DNA of 29,027 nt from Actinomycetota bacterium. GTDB taxonomy: Bacteria; Actinomycetota; Thermoleophilia; Solirubrobacterales; Thermoleophilaceae. Numbering within the stretch: the stretch's first letter is position 1; each line of letters begins with the position of its first letter. This document shows positions 15,347 through 22,607 of this stretch, piece after piece. Below the pieces are notes generated by a model, which saw only the letters and a list, made by a program, of their open reading frames with translations, was not told the DNA's origin and did not search any database. The stretch is taken from contig VAXR01000033.1 of assembly GCA_005885165.1 (NCBI GenBank), positions 1 through 29,027 of the forward strand, in the 5' to 3' direction. Made by a program: the position numbers and the translations under genes.

Positions 15347-15796
15347 GTGCGCGAGCGGGTAATCGAAACGGCCCGGGAGCTGGGCCTGGAGGTCGACGTG
15401 AAGACGCTCGACACGCCCACCCGCACGGTGGCCGAGGCGGCCGAGGCGGTAGGGACCGATCCATCCCAGATCGCGAAGTCGCTCGTCTTCGTAGCCGACG
15501 GCGAGCCTCTCGTCGTGGTCGCGTCGGGCGGTCACCGCGTGGATCCCGACCTCTTGGCGGTGGCGTGCGACTGCGCGGAGGTCCGGCAGGCGAGCGCGGA
15601 CGAGGTCCAGGCGGCCACGGGCTTCAAGGTCGGCGGTGTGCCGCCGTTCGGGCACGGCCTGCCGGTCATGGTCGACGCCTCCCTCCTCGAGCACGACGTC
15701 GTCTACGCGGCGGGCGGCGACGGCAACACCCTGTTCAAGGTAGACCCGCGCAAGCTGGTGGAGGCGACGAATGCGTGCGTCGTCTCGGTCGCCTGA
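15347..15796 (+). CDS. YbaK/EbsC-type aminoacyl-tRNA deacylase
   Basis: 149 residues, the normal length for the YbaK/prolyl-tRNA deacylase fold. DPSQIAKSLVFVADGEPLVV holds the conserved Lys (residue 44), and FKVGGVPPFGHGLPVMVDAS is the family GGxPPFGH block. DGNTLFKVDPRKLVEATNA closes the domain. Such proteins hydrolyse mischarged tRNAs (for example Cys- or Ala-tRNA-Pro), acting in trans as editing factors. The start is GTG at 15347; TATACC at 15334-15339 lies 7 bases upstream and no ribosome binding site is seen, so a leaderless message is possible. It follows WS/DGAT by 38 bp on the same strand. Confidence 0.88.
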   Translation: MRERVIETARELGLEVDVKTLDTPTRTVAEAAEAVGTDPSQIAKSLVFVADGEPLVVVASGGHRVDPDLLAVACDCAEVRQASADEVQAATGFKVGGVPPFGHGLPVMVDASLLEHDVVYAAGGDGNTLFKVDPRKLVEATNACVVSVA

Positions 15797-15816
15797 GGCC
15801 AGCGTGCCCTGCGAAC

Positions 15817-15960
15817 GCTTCGTGGACCACTTAAGTACTCCATGGGATACCTAAGTGGCCCATCAACCGCCGTTTGGCGTGTTCACAGTCGCCCTTTGAG
15901 GGGATTTGGGGGCTCCGGTGCGGCCAGTCCCCATTCCTTTTACCGATGCTGTTTTTCAGC
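15817..15960. repeat. Intergenic structured repeat, copy 1 (between convergent genes)
   Basis: This fills most of the 205-bp gap between the YbaK-type and aldehyde dehydrogenase stops. It aligns without gaps to 25582-25648 over the first 67 bases, about four fifths identical by eye, and again at the right end (ACCGATGCTGTT here, ATCGATGCTGTT in copy 2). At 15824-15861 it forms a hairpin centred on CCATGG with arms GGACCACTTA and TAAGTGGCCC. The left terminal inverted repeat seen in copy 2 is absent. No other feature was seen in the gap. Confidence 0.7.
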
Positions 15961-16001
15961 CTGCGAGTACAGCTCGGGCCAACCGCGTGCGGCGCCGCGC
16001 C

Positions 16002-17435
16002 CTACAACTGCAGCGACTTCACCTCCAGGAACTCCTCCAAGCCGAACTTGCCGAGCTCCCGCCCGTGCCCTGACTGCTTGTAGCCGCCGAACGGCGCGAC
16101 CGGGTTGAAGGTGGCGCCGTTGATCTCCACCTGGCCGGTGCGGATCCGCCGTGCCACGCGCTTCGCGTGCTCGGGATCGCCCGACCAGACGCCCCCGGCG
16201 AGACCGTAGATCGTGTCGTTGGCGATCCGGATCGCGTCGTCCTCGTCGTCGTAGGGCATGATCGTGAGCACCGGCCCGAAGATCTCCTCTTGGGCGATGG
16301 TCATGTCGGGGCGCACGCCCGAGAAGACGGTCGGGCGCACGAAGTAGCCGCGATCGAGGCCCTCGGGCGCCTCGTCTCCGCCGGCCACGAGCTTCGCGCC
16401 CTCCTCCTTGCCCGTGCGTATGTACCCGCGCACCCGTTCGCGCTGGGCGTCGGAAACGAGCGGCCCAAGCGAGGTGCCCTCGGCCAGAGGATCACCCAAG
16501 CGCACGTGCTCGACCACCGCGGCGGCGATCTGCTCGGCCGCCTCGAGCTTCTCCCGCGGGACGAGCATGCGCGTCAGCGCGCTGCATGTCTGGCCCGAGT
16601 TGAGGTAGCACTTCTGGATGCCGTCGGCGACGGCGGCCTGCAGGTCGGCGTCGTCGAGGATGATGTTCGGGGACTTGCCGCCGAGCTCGAGCGCGACGCG
16701 CTTCACGGTGCTCGACGCCACCTCGCTGACGCGCCGCCCTGCGCGGGTCGAGCCGGTGAACGACACCATGTCGATCCCGTCGTGGCCGGCGATAGCCTCG
16801 CCGACGGTCGGCCCGTCGCCCGTCACCAGGTTGAAGACGCCGGCGGGGAGGCCGAGCTCCTCGACGATCTCGGCGAGGATGAACGAGGTGAGCGGCGTGA
16901 CCTCGCTCGGCTTGACGATCACCGAGCAGCCCGCCGCAAGCGCCGGACCGGCCTTCGCGCAGATCTGGTGGAGCGGGTAGTTCCACGGCGTGATGCAGCC
17001 GACGACGCCGACCGGCTCGCGCACGATCAGCGAGTTGCCGACCTGCTCCTCCCACGCGATCTCCTCCACCGCGCCGGGCATCGAGGAGAAGTCCATCGCC
17101 GGCAGCCCGGCCTGGATCATCAGCGACAGGTTCAGCGGCATGCCCACCTCGCGGGCCACCAGCTCGGCGATTTCCTGCGCCCGCTCCGCGAGCTCGTGCG
17201 GCGGGACCTGCGACCACTGCTCGAACGCCGGCCGGGCGGCGGCTACGGCCCAGTCGATGTCCTCGGCGTCGCCCGCCGGGACGGTGCCGATCACCTGCTC
17301 CGTCGTCGAGTCCACCACCTCGAACGTGCCCGAGCTGTGCGGCTCCACCCACTCGCCTCCGATGAAGAGGCGGTCGCGGGTTATCGGCTCGTGCTCGTGG
17401 GTCGGCTGTGGCTGTGGCTGTGTCTCGACTGCCAT
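16002..17435 (-). CDS. Aldehyde dehydrogenase family protein
   Basis: 477 residues, normal length. NAD-binding and catalytic residues are all present: TPWNYP (Asn152), KPSEVTPLTS, FTGSTRAG, LELGGKSPNI (Glu250), NSGQTCSALTR (nucleophile Cys284) and EEIFGPVL. It oxidises an aldehyde to a carboxylic acid with NAD(P)+ in the cytoplasm. It lies 31 bp downstream of the fused alcohol oxidase on the same strand, so the pair could carry an alcohol through the aldehyde to the acid, plausibly a fatty alcohol; the substrate is inference. GGAGAAGGAGAG precedes the ATG. The N-terminus has a Gln/Pro-rich lead (TQPQPQPTHEHEP). Confidence 0.92.
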   Translation of the reverse strand: MAVETQPQPQPTHEHEPITRDRLFIGGEWVEPHSSGTFEVVDSTTEQVIGTVPAGDAEDIDWAVAAARPAFEQWSQVPPHELAERAQEIAELVAREVGMPLNLSLMIQAGLPAMDFSSMPGAVEEIAWEEQVGNSLIVREPVGVVGCITPWNYPLHQICAKAGPALAAGCSVIVKPSEVTPLTSFILAEIVEELGLPAGVFNLVTGDGPTVGEAIAGHDGIDMVSFTGSTRAGRRVSEVASSTVKRVALELGGKSPNIILDDADLQAAVADGIQKCYLNSGQTCSALTRMLVPREKLEAAEQIAAAVVEHVRLGDPLAEGTSLGPLVSDAQRERVRGYIRTGKEEGAKLVAGGDEAPEGLDRGYFVRPTVFSGVRPDMTIAQEEIFGPVLTIMPYDDEDDAIRIANDTIYGLAGGVWSGDPEHAKRVARRIRTGQVEINGATFNPVAPFGGYKQSGHGRELGKFGLEEFLEVKSLQL

Positions 17436-17466
17436 GGGTTCTCTCCTTCTCCAGGGTTCCTAAGGG

Positions 17467-19500
17467 CTAGCTCGCGTGCGCGGCCTCTGCGGCGGCCTCG
17501 GGTTTCGCCGCGCTGGCCGCCGTCTCGGCCCGCGCGCCTGCCGCGTCGGCGATCGCCTCCGCCGTCCGGTGCGCCAGGGCCATGATCGAGACCATCGGGT
17601 TGGTGCCGGACGGCGTCGGGAACGCGCTCCCGTCGCCGATCCAGACGCCCGGGACGTCGTGCAGCTCACCCCACGGGTTGGCCACCGACGTCTTGGGGTC
17701 GTTGCCCATCCGGCACGTCCCCATCTGGTGGGCGCTGAAGAGGCGCTGGCCGCCGGCGCGCTGGGGCACGCGCCAGCAGCGCTCGACGAACGCCTCGAAG
17801 TCGTCTCCGTAGCGCCAGCGGGGCAGGCCGGCCGCGAGCGAGTAGATCGCCTTGGCGCCGGCCGCGTGGTGGAGCCGCGCCTGGGCCTCCACTCCATGCC
17901 GCAGGCGGCGGATATCGTCCGGATCCTCGATCGAGTACCAGGGGACGGACTCGCCGCTCCCATCGATCTCCACCCGGCCGTGGCCGCGATCGCGCGACAG
18001 CGAGATGAGCGTGGCGCCGTACTTGAAGTCCGACATCCGCTCCTTGTGGTCGGCGGCGCTGGTCCACGGAACCGCGGACGCGCCGATGGCCGGCGCGTAC
18101 TGCGCGCCCTCGATCAGGAACCCGTAGCCGGAGCCGTCGGGGTTCTCGAACTCGTGTGAGAGCCCGGTCTGCGGTGCCCCCCACCACGCTTGCTGGTCCT
18201 CGGAATAGACCCCGATCGTCGCGTTCGCGGGGTGGAGCCGCAGGTAGTTCCCCACCGCTGGCCCTCCGATCCGCGACCGCAGCAGCACTGCCGGCGACTC
18301 GAGCGCCCCGCACGCCACCACCACGTGCTTCGCCCGAACCGTCACGGGCCGCTGTTCGGTGCCGTCCTCGCCCACGTAGACCGCCTCGATGCCTGCGGCG
18401 CGGCCGCCGTCGACGATCACCCGCATCGCCCGCGTCCGCACGAGCATCTCCGCGTCGTTTCGGGCCGCGTCGAGCAGCCACGTCTTGTCGTTGCTCCGCT
18501 TCGAGCCCGACTGGTCGCCGAACCCGAGGTAGCCCGCCGTCTCCGGCGCGTACGTCGAGAGGTCGGCGTTGCGCACGATCGTGCCGAAGTGCCAGCCGAG
18601 CGCCTCGCAGCCCTCCCTCAGCCGCTGGTGCGGCCCGTTGAAATCGCTCGCCTGATCCGTGGCGCCCATTCGTTCAAGGACGACATCGAGGTGACGGTCG
18701 TAGTCGGGCTCATCGACCCCCTCGAGCCCGAACTCGGTGGCCCACTGCTCGCGCACCCAGTCGCGCGTGCGCAGGCAGTTCATCCAGTTGATGACCGACC
18801 CGCCGCCCAGCGCGGCGCCCGCCTGGAGCGTCACGTTGCCGTCGGCAGTCGGCGCCGGGCCGCCGCGCCAGTACATCTCCTGGTAGGCCTTGAGCTCGAG
18901 CTGGCTGAAGTCGGACTCGTTGTAGTAGCCGGAGGCCTCCAGCACAACGACCTTCAGGCCGCGCTGGGCGAGCGTCCCGGCGATCACCCCTCCGCCGGAG
19001 CCGGACCCGACGACGCACACGTCCGCCTCGAGCACGGCGCCGGGTTCGGGGACCACGGGCTCGATCGCCTTCTCCACCTGCGGCGGCGGGCTGGCCGGGC
19101 CCGGGTAGCCGAACGCCTTCCAGTTCGGGTTCTGGCCGGTCTCGGGGTCGGGCGCGCCGTAGTGGAGGAAGAGAGTCATGGACGTGAGCGCGGCGATTCC
19201 CGCGGCGGCGTCCGGGGAGGCGAGCTGCAGGTTCCGCACGATCTGCTCCCGCGAGCCCTGCGACGGGGCAGTCGCGATGCTCTGCGAGCCGAGCACGTCG
19301 AGGAGCTCCAGGAGCCCGCCCTGGATCACCTCGTCGGGGATCCCCGCGATCAGCTCCTCAACGCCCGCCGGAACGCCAAGAGCTGTGGCCGACAGCGCCC
19401 ATAGGCCGTCCGGATCGGGTTCGCGTTCGATGCTCGGGACGATCGTGTCGCAGAACGCGGTCAGAGCCGCTCGCCGGCCCTCGTCGAGCTGAATGGTCAT
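17467..19500 (-). CDS. Fused GMC-family alcohol oxidoreductase with N-terminal subunit-3-like domain (long-chain-alcohol oxidase type)
   Basis: 677 residues. Residues 1-145 form a helical domain starting RRAALTAFCDTIVPSIE, the same type as the separate small subunits encoded at 4936-5562 and 27532-28389, but with no signal peptide. The GMC flavoprotein follows: FAD motif GSGSGGG (165-171), GAALGGGSVINWMNCLRT, and C-terminal HQMGTCRMG and GTNPMVSIMALAHRTAEAI with the His/Asn pair. The architecture resembles long-chain fatty alcohol oxidases and should act in the cytoplasm on an alcohol. The start ATG at 19500 has GGAGGAG upstream; longer in-frame starts add unrelated sequence. It heads an operon with the aldehyde dehydrogenase. 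Confidence 0.88.
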   Translation of the reverse strand: MTIQLDEGRRAALTAFCDTIVPSIEREPDPDGLWALSATALGVPAGVEELIAGIPDEVIQGGLLELLDVLGSQSIATAPSQGSREQIVRNLQLASPDAAAGIAALTSMTLFLHYGAPDPETGQNPNWKAFGYPGPASPPPQVEKAIEPVVPEPGAVLEADVCVVGSGSGGGVIAGTLAQRGLKVVVLEASGYYNESDFSQLELKAYQEMYWRGGPAPTADGNVTLQAGAALGGGSVINWMNCLRTRDWVREQWATEFGLEGVDEPDYDRHLDVVLERMGATDQASDFNGPHQRLREGCEALGWHFGTIVRNADLSTYAPETAGYLGFGDQSGSKRSNDKTWLLDAARNDAEMLVRTRAMRVIVDGGRAAGIEAVYVGEDGTEQRPVTVRAKHVVVACGALESPAVLLRSRIGGPAVGNYLRLHPANATIGVYSEDQQAWWGAPQTGLSHEFENPDGSGYGFLIEGAQYAPAIGASAVPWTSAADHKERMSDFKYGATLISLSRDRGHGRVEIDGSGESVPWYSIEDPDDIRRLRHGVEAQARLHHAAGAKAIYSLAAGLPRWRYGDDFEAFVERCWRVPQRAGGQRLFSAHQMGTCRMGNDPKTSVANPWGELHDVPGVWIGDGSAFPTPSGTNPMVSIMALAHRTAEAIADAAGARAETAASAAKPEAAAEAAHAS

Positions 19501-19613
19501 GCCTCGCTCTCCTCCGGACGGGTTACGGCCTGATTGTCCCATTCCGCCGGTGTTTGCGACGTCCTCCCTCCGTTCGTACAAAGCCGCGAGGTCAAATCCT
19601 GTACGGCGGGCGA
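19501..19613. promoter_or_regulatory. Divergent promoter region between alcohol oxidase and nitrogen operon
   Basis: This 113-bp gap must hold the promoters of both the alcohol oxidase/aldehyde dehydrogenase operon and the ammonium transporter operon. A TTGACC occurs on the minus strand (19594-19589) but no -10 at proper spacing was convincing. No clear GlnR or NtcA palindrome was seen. Confidence 0.4.
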
Positions 19614-21029
19614 ATGACAGCGGGGGCCGACCAGCCGACAATGGCTGCCCGGGCCCTCGCGGGGGCTTCGGCCCTGGGAACCCGAGCGAAAGGGACGCCG
19701 TTGCCGCACTACACGCTGAACCATGACGTGATCCCGGCCGTCGAGACCACCTGGGTCATCGTCGCCGGGGTCTTCGTGATGTTCATGCAGCCGGGCTTCA
19801 TGCTGCTCGAGATCGGGTTCTCGCGCATGAAGAACGCCGGCACGATCGTGCCGAAGGTACTGGCGAACTTCTCGATCGCCGCGATCGGGTACTGGGCGAT
19901 CGGGTTCGCGCTCGCGTTCGGCGGCTCCGGCTGGTTCGCGGGCACACACGGGCCCTTCCTGGACACGAACAACGGCGCGCTCTTCCCGGCGATGGCGGCG
20001 TCCGCGGCGACCGTTCCGTCGAAGTGGTTCTTCCAGTTCGTGTTCTGCGCGGTCTCCCTGGCGATCGTCTGGGGCACGACGATCGAGCGGATCAAGTTCG
20101 GTGCGTACCTGATCTACGCGGTCATCTTCTCGACGCTGATCTACCCGATCGTCAGCCACTGGATCTTCGGCGGCGGGTGGCTGTTCAAGACCTTCCACAT
20201 GCAGGACTTCGCCGGCTCGACGGTTGTCCACCTGATCGGCGCCACCGGCGCGTTCGCGGCATTGCTGCTGCTAGGCCCGCGGCAGGGGAAATACGGCCCT
20301 GACGGCAAGCCGAACGTGATCCCCGGCCACTCGATGCCGCTGGTCGGGCTCGCCGTGCTGATCCTCTGGTTCGGCTGGTTCGGCTTCAACCCGGGGTCGA
20401 CGCTGAGCGCGATCTCCCGACCGGGCGCGATGGCCACGATCTGGCTGATCACGCGCACCTTCGACATGGGCATGACCTGCAACGGCGCCATCGCCGCGCT
20501 CGTCGCGATCACCGCCCCGTCGGGCTACGTCGAATTCTGGGCCGCGCCGATCATCGGCTTCCTCGCGGGCGTGATCGTCGTCGTGTCGGTGATCCTCATC
20601 GACCGCAAGATCGACGATCCGGTGGGCGCGCTGTCGGCGCACGGGATGGCCGGCATCTGGGGGACGCTCTCGTGCGGCCTGTTCACCTCGCCGCGGCTCG
20701 CCGCGTTCAACGCCAACGGCCACGCCGGCCTCGTGTACCACGGCGACTTCCACCAGCTCGGAGCGCAGGCGCTCGGAGTAACGGCGGCGTTCACTGCCGT
20801 GTTCATGATCTCGTTCCTCGTCTTCTTCGTGATCAAGGCGACCTACGGGCTCCGGGTCGAGTCCGAGGAGGAGCGGTACGGCCTCGACATCGTCGAGCAC
20901 GGGATGTGGGGCTATCCGGAGCAGTTCATGCCGGTGCCCGGCTCCGAGTACCACCCGCCCGCGCCGCCCGCGCAGCGGCCGAGACCAAGACCGGTGCCGG
21001 CCGGGCTGGCGGCTCGAGGCGAGGCGTGA
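19614..21029 (+). CDS. amt: Ammonium transporter (Amt family)
   Basis: 471 residues with about eleven membrane helices. ETTWVIVAGVFVMFMQPGFM, LEIGFSRMKNAG, FQFVFCAVSLAIVWG and WFGWFGFNPGSTLS are Amt signatures. The twin-His pore residues lie in STVVHLIGATGAF and LSAHGMAGIWGTL. It conducts ammonium across the membrane. An extra ~35 residues precede the first helix, and the C-terminus is a Pro-rich tail (HPPAPPAQRPRPRPVPAG). The first ATG of the signal-free N-terminus (19614) is chosen; 19641 is another in-frame ATG. It is followed after 14 bp by the PII gene, the classic Amt-PII pair in which PII plugs the channel when nitrogen is plentiful. Confidence 0.93.
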   Translation: MTAGADQPTMAARALAGASALGTRAKGTPLPHYTLNHDVIPAVETTWVIVAGVFVMFMQPGFMLLEIGFSRMKNAGTIVPKVLANFSIAAIGYWAIGFALAFGGSGWFAGTHGPFLDTNNGALFPAMAASAATVPSKWFFQFVFCAVSLAIVWGTTIERIKFGAYLIYAVIFSTLIYPIVSHWIFGGGWLFKTFHMQDFAGSTVVHLIGATGAFAALLLLGPRQGKYGPDGKPNVIPGHSMPLVGLAVLILWFGWFGFNPGSTLSAISRPGAMATIWLITRTFDMGMTCNGAIAALVAITAPSGYVEFWAAPIIGFLAGVIVVVSVILIDRKIDDPVGALSAHGMAGIWGTLSCGLFTSPRLAAFNANGHAGLVYHGDFHQLGAQALGVTAAFTAVFMISFLVFFVIKATYGLRVESEEERYGLDIVEHGMWGYPEQFMPVPGSEYHPPAPPAQRPRPRPVPAGLAARGEA

Positions 21030-21043
21030 GGGGAGGCTGAGCG

Positions 21044-21412
21044 ATGAAGAAGATCGACGCGATCATCCGACCCGACCGCCTCCAGCCCGTGCAGGACGCG
21101 CTCGACGAGCTCGGCGTCTCGGGCCTCACGGTGACCGAGGTGATGGGATGCGGGCGGCAGAAGGGCTACACCGAGCAGTACCGCGGCTCCCGGGCCAACA
21201 TCTCGCTGCTGCCGAAGCTGAAGGTGGAGTCAGTGGTCTCGAACGAAGTGGTTGAGCCCGCCGTGGAGGCGATCGTCGGCGCCGCTTGGACCGGCGAGAC
21301 CGGCGACGGGCGCGTCTTCGTCTACAACGTCGAGGACGCGATCCGCATCCGAACCGGCGAGCGCGGCGAGGAGACCGTGAGCCACGAGACGCGCGTCGGC
21401 TGGGGGTACTGA
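21044..21412 (+). CDS. Nitrogen regulatory protein P-II (GlnB/GlnK)
   Basis: 122 residues. MKKIDAIIRPDRLQPVQDAL and TVTEVMGCGRQKGYTEQYRG are the PII start and T-loop base; TGETGDGRVFVYNVEDAIRI followed by RTGERGEE is the ATP/2-oxoglutarate-binding signature. PII trimers sense ATP, ADP and 2-oxoglutarate and control ammonium channels and nitrogen enzymes. In the T-loop, Tyr46 is kept, but position 51 (modified by uridylylation in enterobacteria and adenylylation in actinobacteria) is Ala (RGSRANI). Ser49, the phosphorylated residue of cyanobacterial PII, is present. GGGGAGG lies before the ATG. It is followed by the unknown gene after 19 bp. Confidence 0.95.
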   Translation: MKKIDAIIRPDRLQPVQDALDELGVSGLTVTEVMGCGRQKGYTEQYRGSRANISLLPKLKVESVVSNEVVEPAVEAIVGAAWTGETGDGRVFVYNVEDAIRIRTGERGEETVSHETRVGWGY

Positions 21413-21431
21413 GCCAGCCGCGCTCAAAGTC

Positions 21432-22607
21432 ATGGGTCTCTGGAGCTGGATGCGTGAGGTGATCGCCTACCAAGGCGAGCACGCTCCCGTGCCCATACAC
21501 CTCGAGCGAAGCGACGACGGGTACGTCTTCCGCCTCGGGGTCCGGGCCGGCATCGGCGGCCAGGAGACCGCGCGCCTGCCGATCCAGCAGCGCATGAACG
21601 ACTCCCCGCACCCGGTGCTCAAGGAGATCCACTCCTGCGAGGTCGCGGGCCGCACGCTCGAGGCCGCCAACCAGTTCGCGCTCCGCGAGAAGGTGGCGAT
21701 GCTGCTCGACTCGATCGCTCCGGCACGCACCCTGCCGCTCGCCTACTTCCGCGTGCCCGAGATGGACTACGAGCTGCCGGTGTACGAGGAGGACGGCGAG
21801 ATCGTCTCCCCCGTGCTGAGCGGGCCGAAGCTGAAGGCCCCGGACCTGGCCGGCATCCGGCGCGCGGTCTGCAACTACCTGATCTCGGCCGGCTACGTCG
21901 AGGAGCCCGAGCAGGTGACGGTCGGGGTGCTGCGCCCGCGCGATCTGCGACTCGTCGAGCCCGCCGCCGTGTTCCGCTCCCAGGTCGATCCCGACATGTG
22001 GCTGCCCACCGTTGAGGGGATCTCGAGCGAGGGGCCGGTGATCGGCGTGCTCGCGAGCGCGGCTCGCCTCGGCGAGCCCGAGCGTCCGCGCCGGGGCGTC
22101 GGACCGCTCGCGCAGGACGCGGCGCCGGCCGCCCCGGACGTGATGACCCTCCTTCGCCTGCTGCGCGCCGAGCTGGCGCCGCGCCTCGACCTCGAGGGCA
22201 TCGCGGGCCTGTACGCGTCCGAGATCCGGTCGGAGATCTGGGACGCCGTCGAGGCGCGCAGCGAGGAAGCAGGCACGCGGCTCGTCGCCTACCTGACGGA
22301 CGACGAGGGCACGCGGCTCGAGCTGGCGGTTCGCCGCACGGCCACCGGAGAGGTCTGCGCGGCCCTGGCCGACACCGGCATCAACGCCTTCCTGGCCGAC
22401 AGCGAGAGCACGCTCGCGACTCTCGTCGGCCGCCATCTGTACGCGAGCGGATTCCTGCGCTTTGCGGAGGAAATCGAAGTGCACGCCGCGGAGGCGCCTC
22501 GCGCCGAGCGGCTCGAGACGGACGCAATCTGGACGCACGACGACGGGATCGCCATCGGCGGTCCGGATAGCGCCGGCGTCGAAGAGCCCGAGGAGGTTCA
22601 CACCTGA
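21432..22607 (+). CDS. Uncharacterised 391-residue protein in the nitrogen operon
   Basis: I do not recognise the family. The protein is soluble, acidic and without signal peptide or membrane segment. An N-terminal mixed alpha/beta part (GYVFRLGVRAGIGGQETARL, then LPLAYFRVPEMDYELPVYEE) is followed by a central part with IRRAVCNYLISAGYVEEPEQ and VLRPRDLRLVEPAAVF. The C-terminal domain (from about 240; VMTLLRLLRAELAPRLDLEG, LVAYLTDDEGTRLELAVRR) looks like a separate alpha/beta fold, and an acidic tail ends the protein. Its TGA overlaps the SPFH gene's ATG by one base (TGATG), so the two are probably translationally coupled. The start could also be ATG at 21450, which has GGAG four bases upstream. 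The context suggests an accessory or partner of the flotillin or glutamine synthetase. Confidence 0.8.
   Translation: MGLWSWMREVIAYQGEHAPVPIHLERSDDGYVFRLGVRAGIGGQETARLPIQQRMNDSPHPVLKEIHSCEVAGRTLEAANQFALREKVAMLLDSIAPARTLPLAYFRVPEMDYELPVYEEDGEIVSPVLSGPKLKAPDLAGIRRAVCNYLISAGYVEEPEQVTVGVLRPRDLRLVEPAAVFRSQVDPDMWLPTVEGISSEGPVIGVLASAARLGEPERPRRGVGPLAQDAAPAAPDVMTLLRLLRAELAPRLDLEGIAGLYASEIRSEIWDAVEARSEEAGTRLVAYLTDDEGTRLELAVRRTATGEVCAALADTGINAFLADSESTLATLVGRHLYASGFLRFAEEIEVHAAEAPRAERLETDAIWTHDDGIAIGGPDSAGVEEPEEVHT

Noticed and set aside
15842..16108. Small genes starting MGYL in the repeats.
   Set aside because: The frames have no ribosome binding site, run into antisense of the neighbouring genes and sit within a structured repeat; kept only as a low-interest finding.
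19501..19613. A GlnR or NtcA site before the ammonium transporter.
   Set aside because: A GTTAC half-site is present, but no matching partner half at the expected spacing was found.
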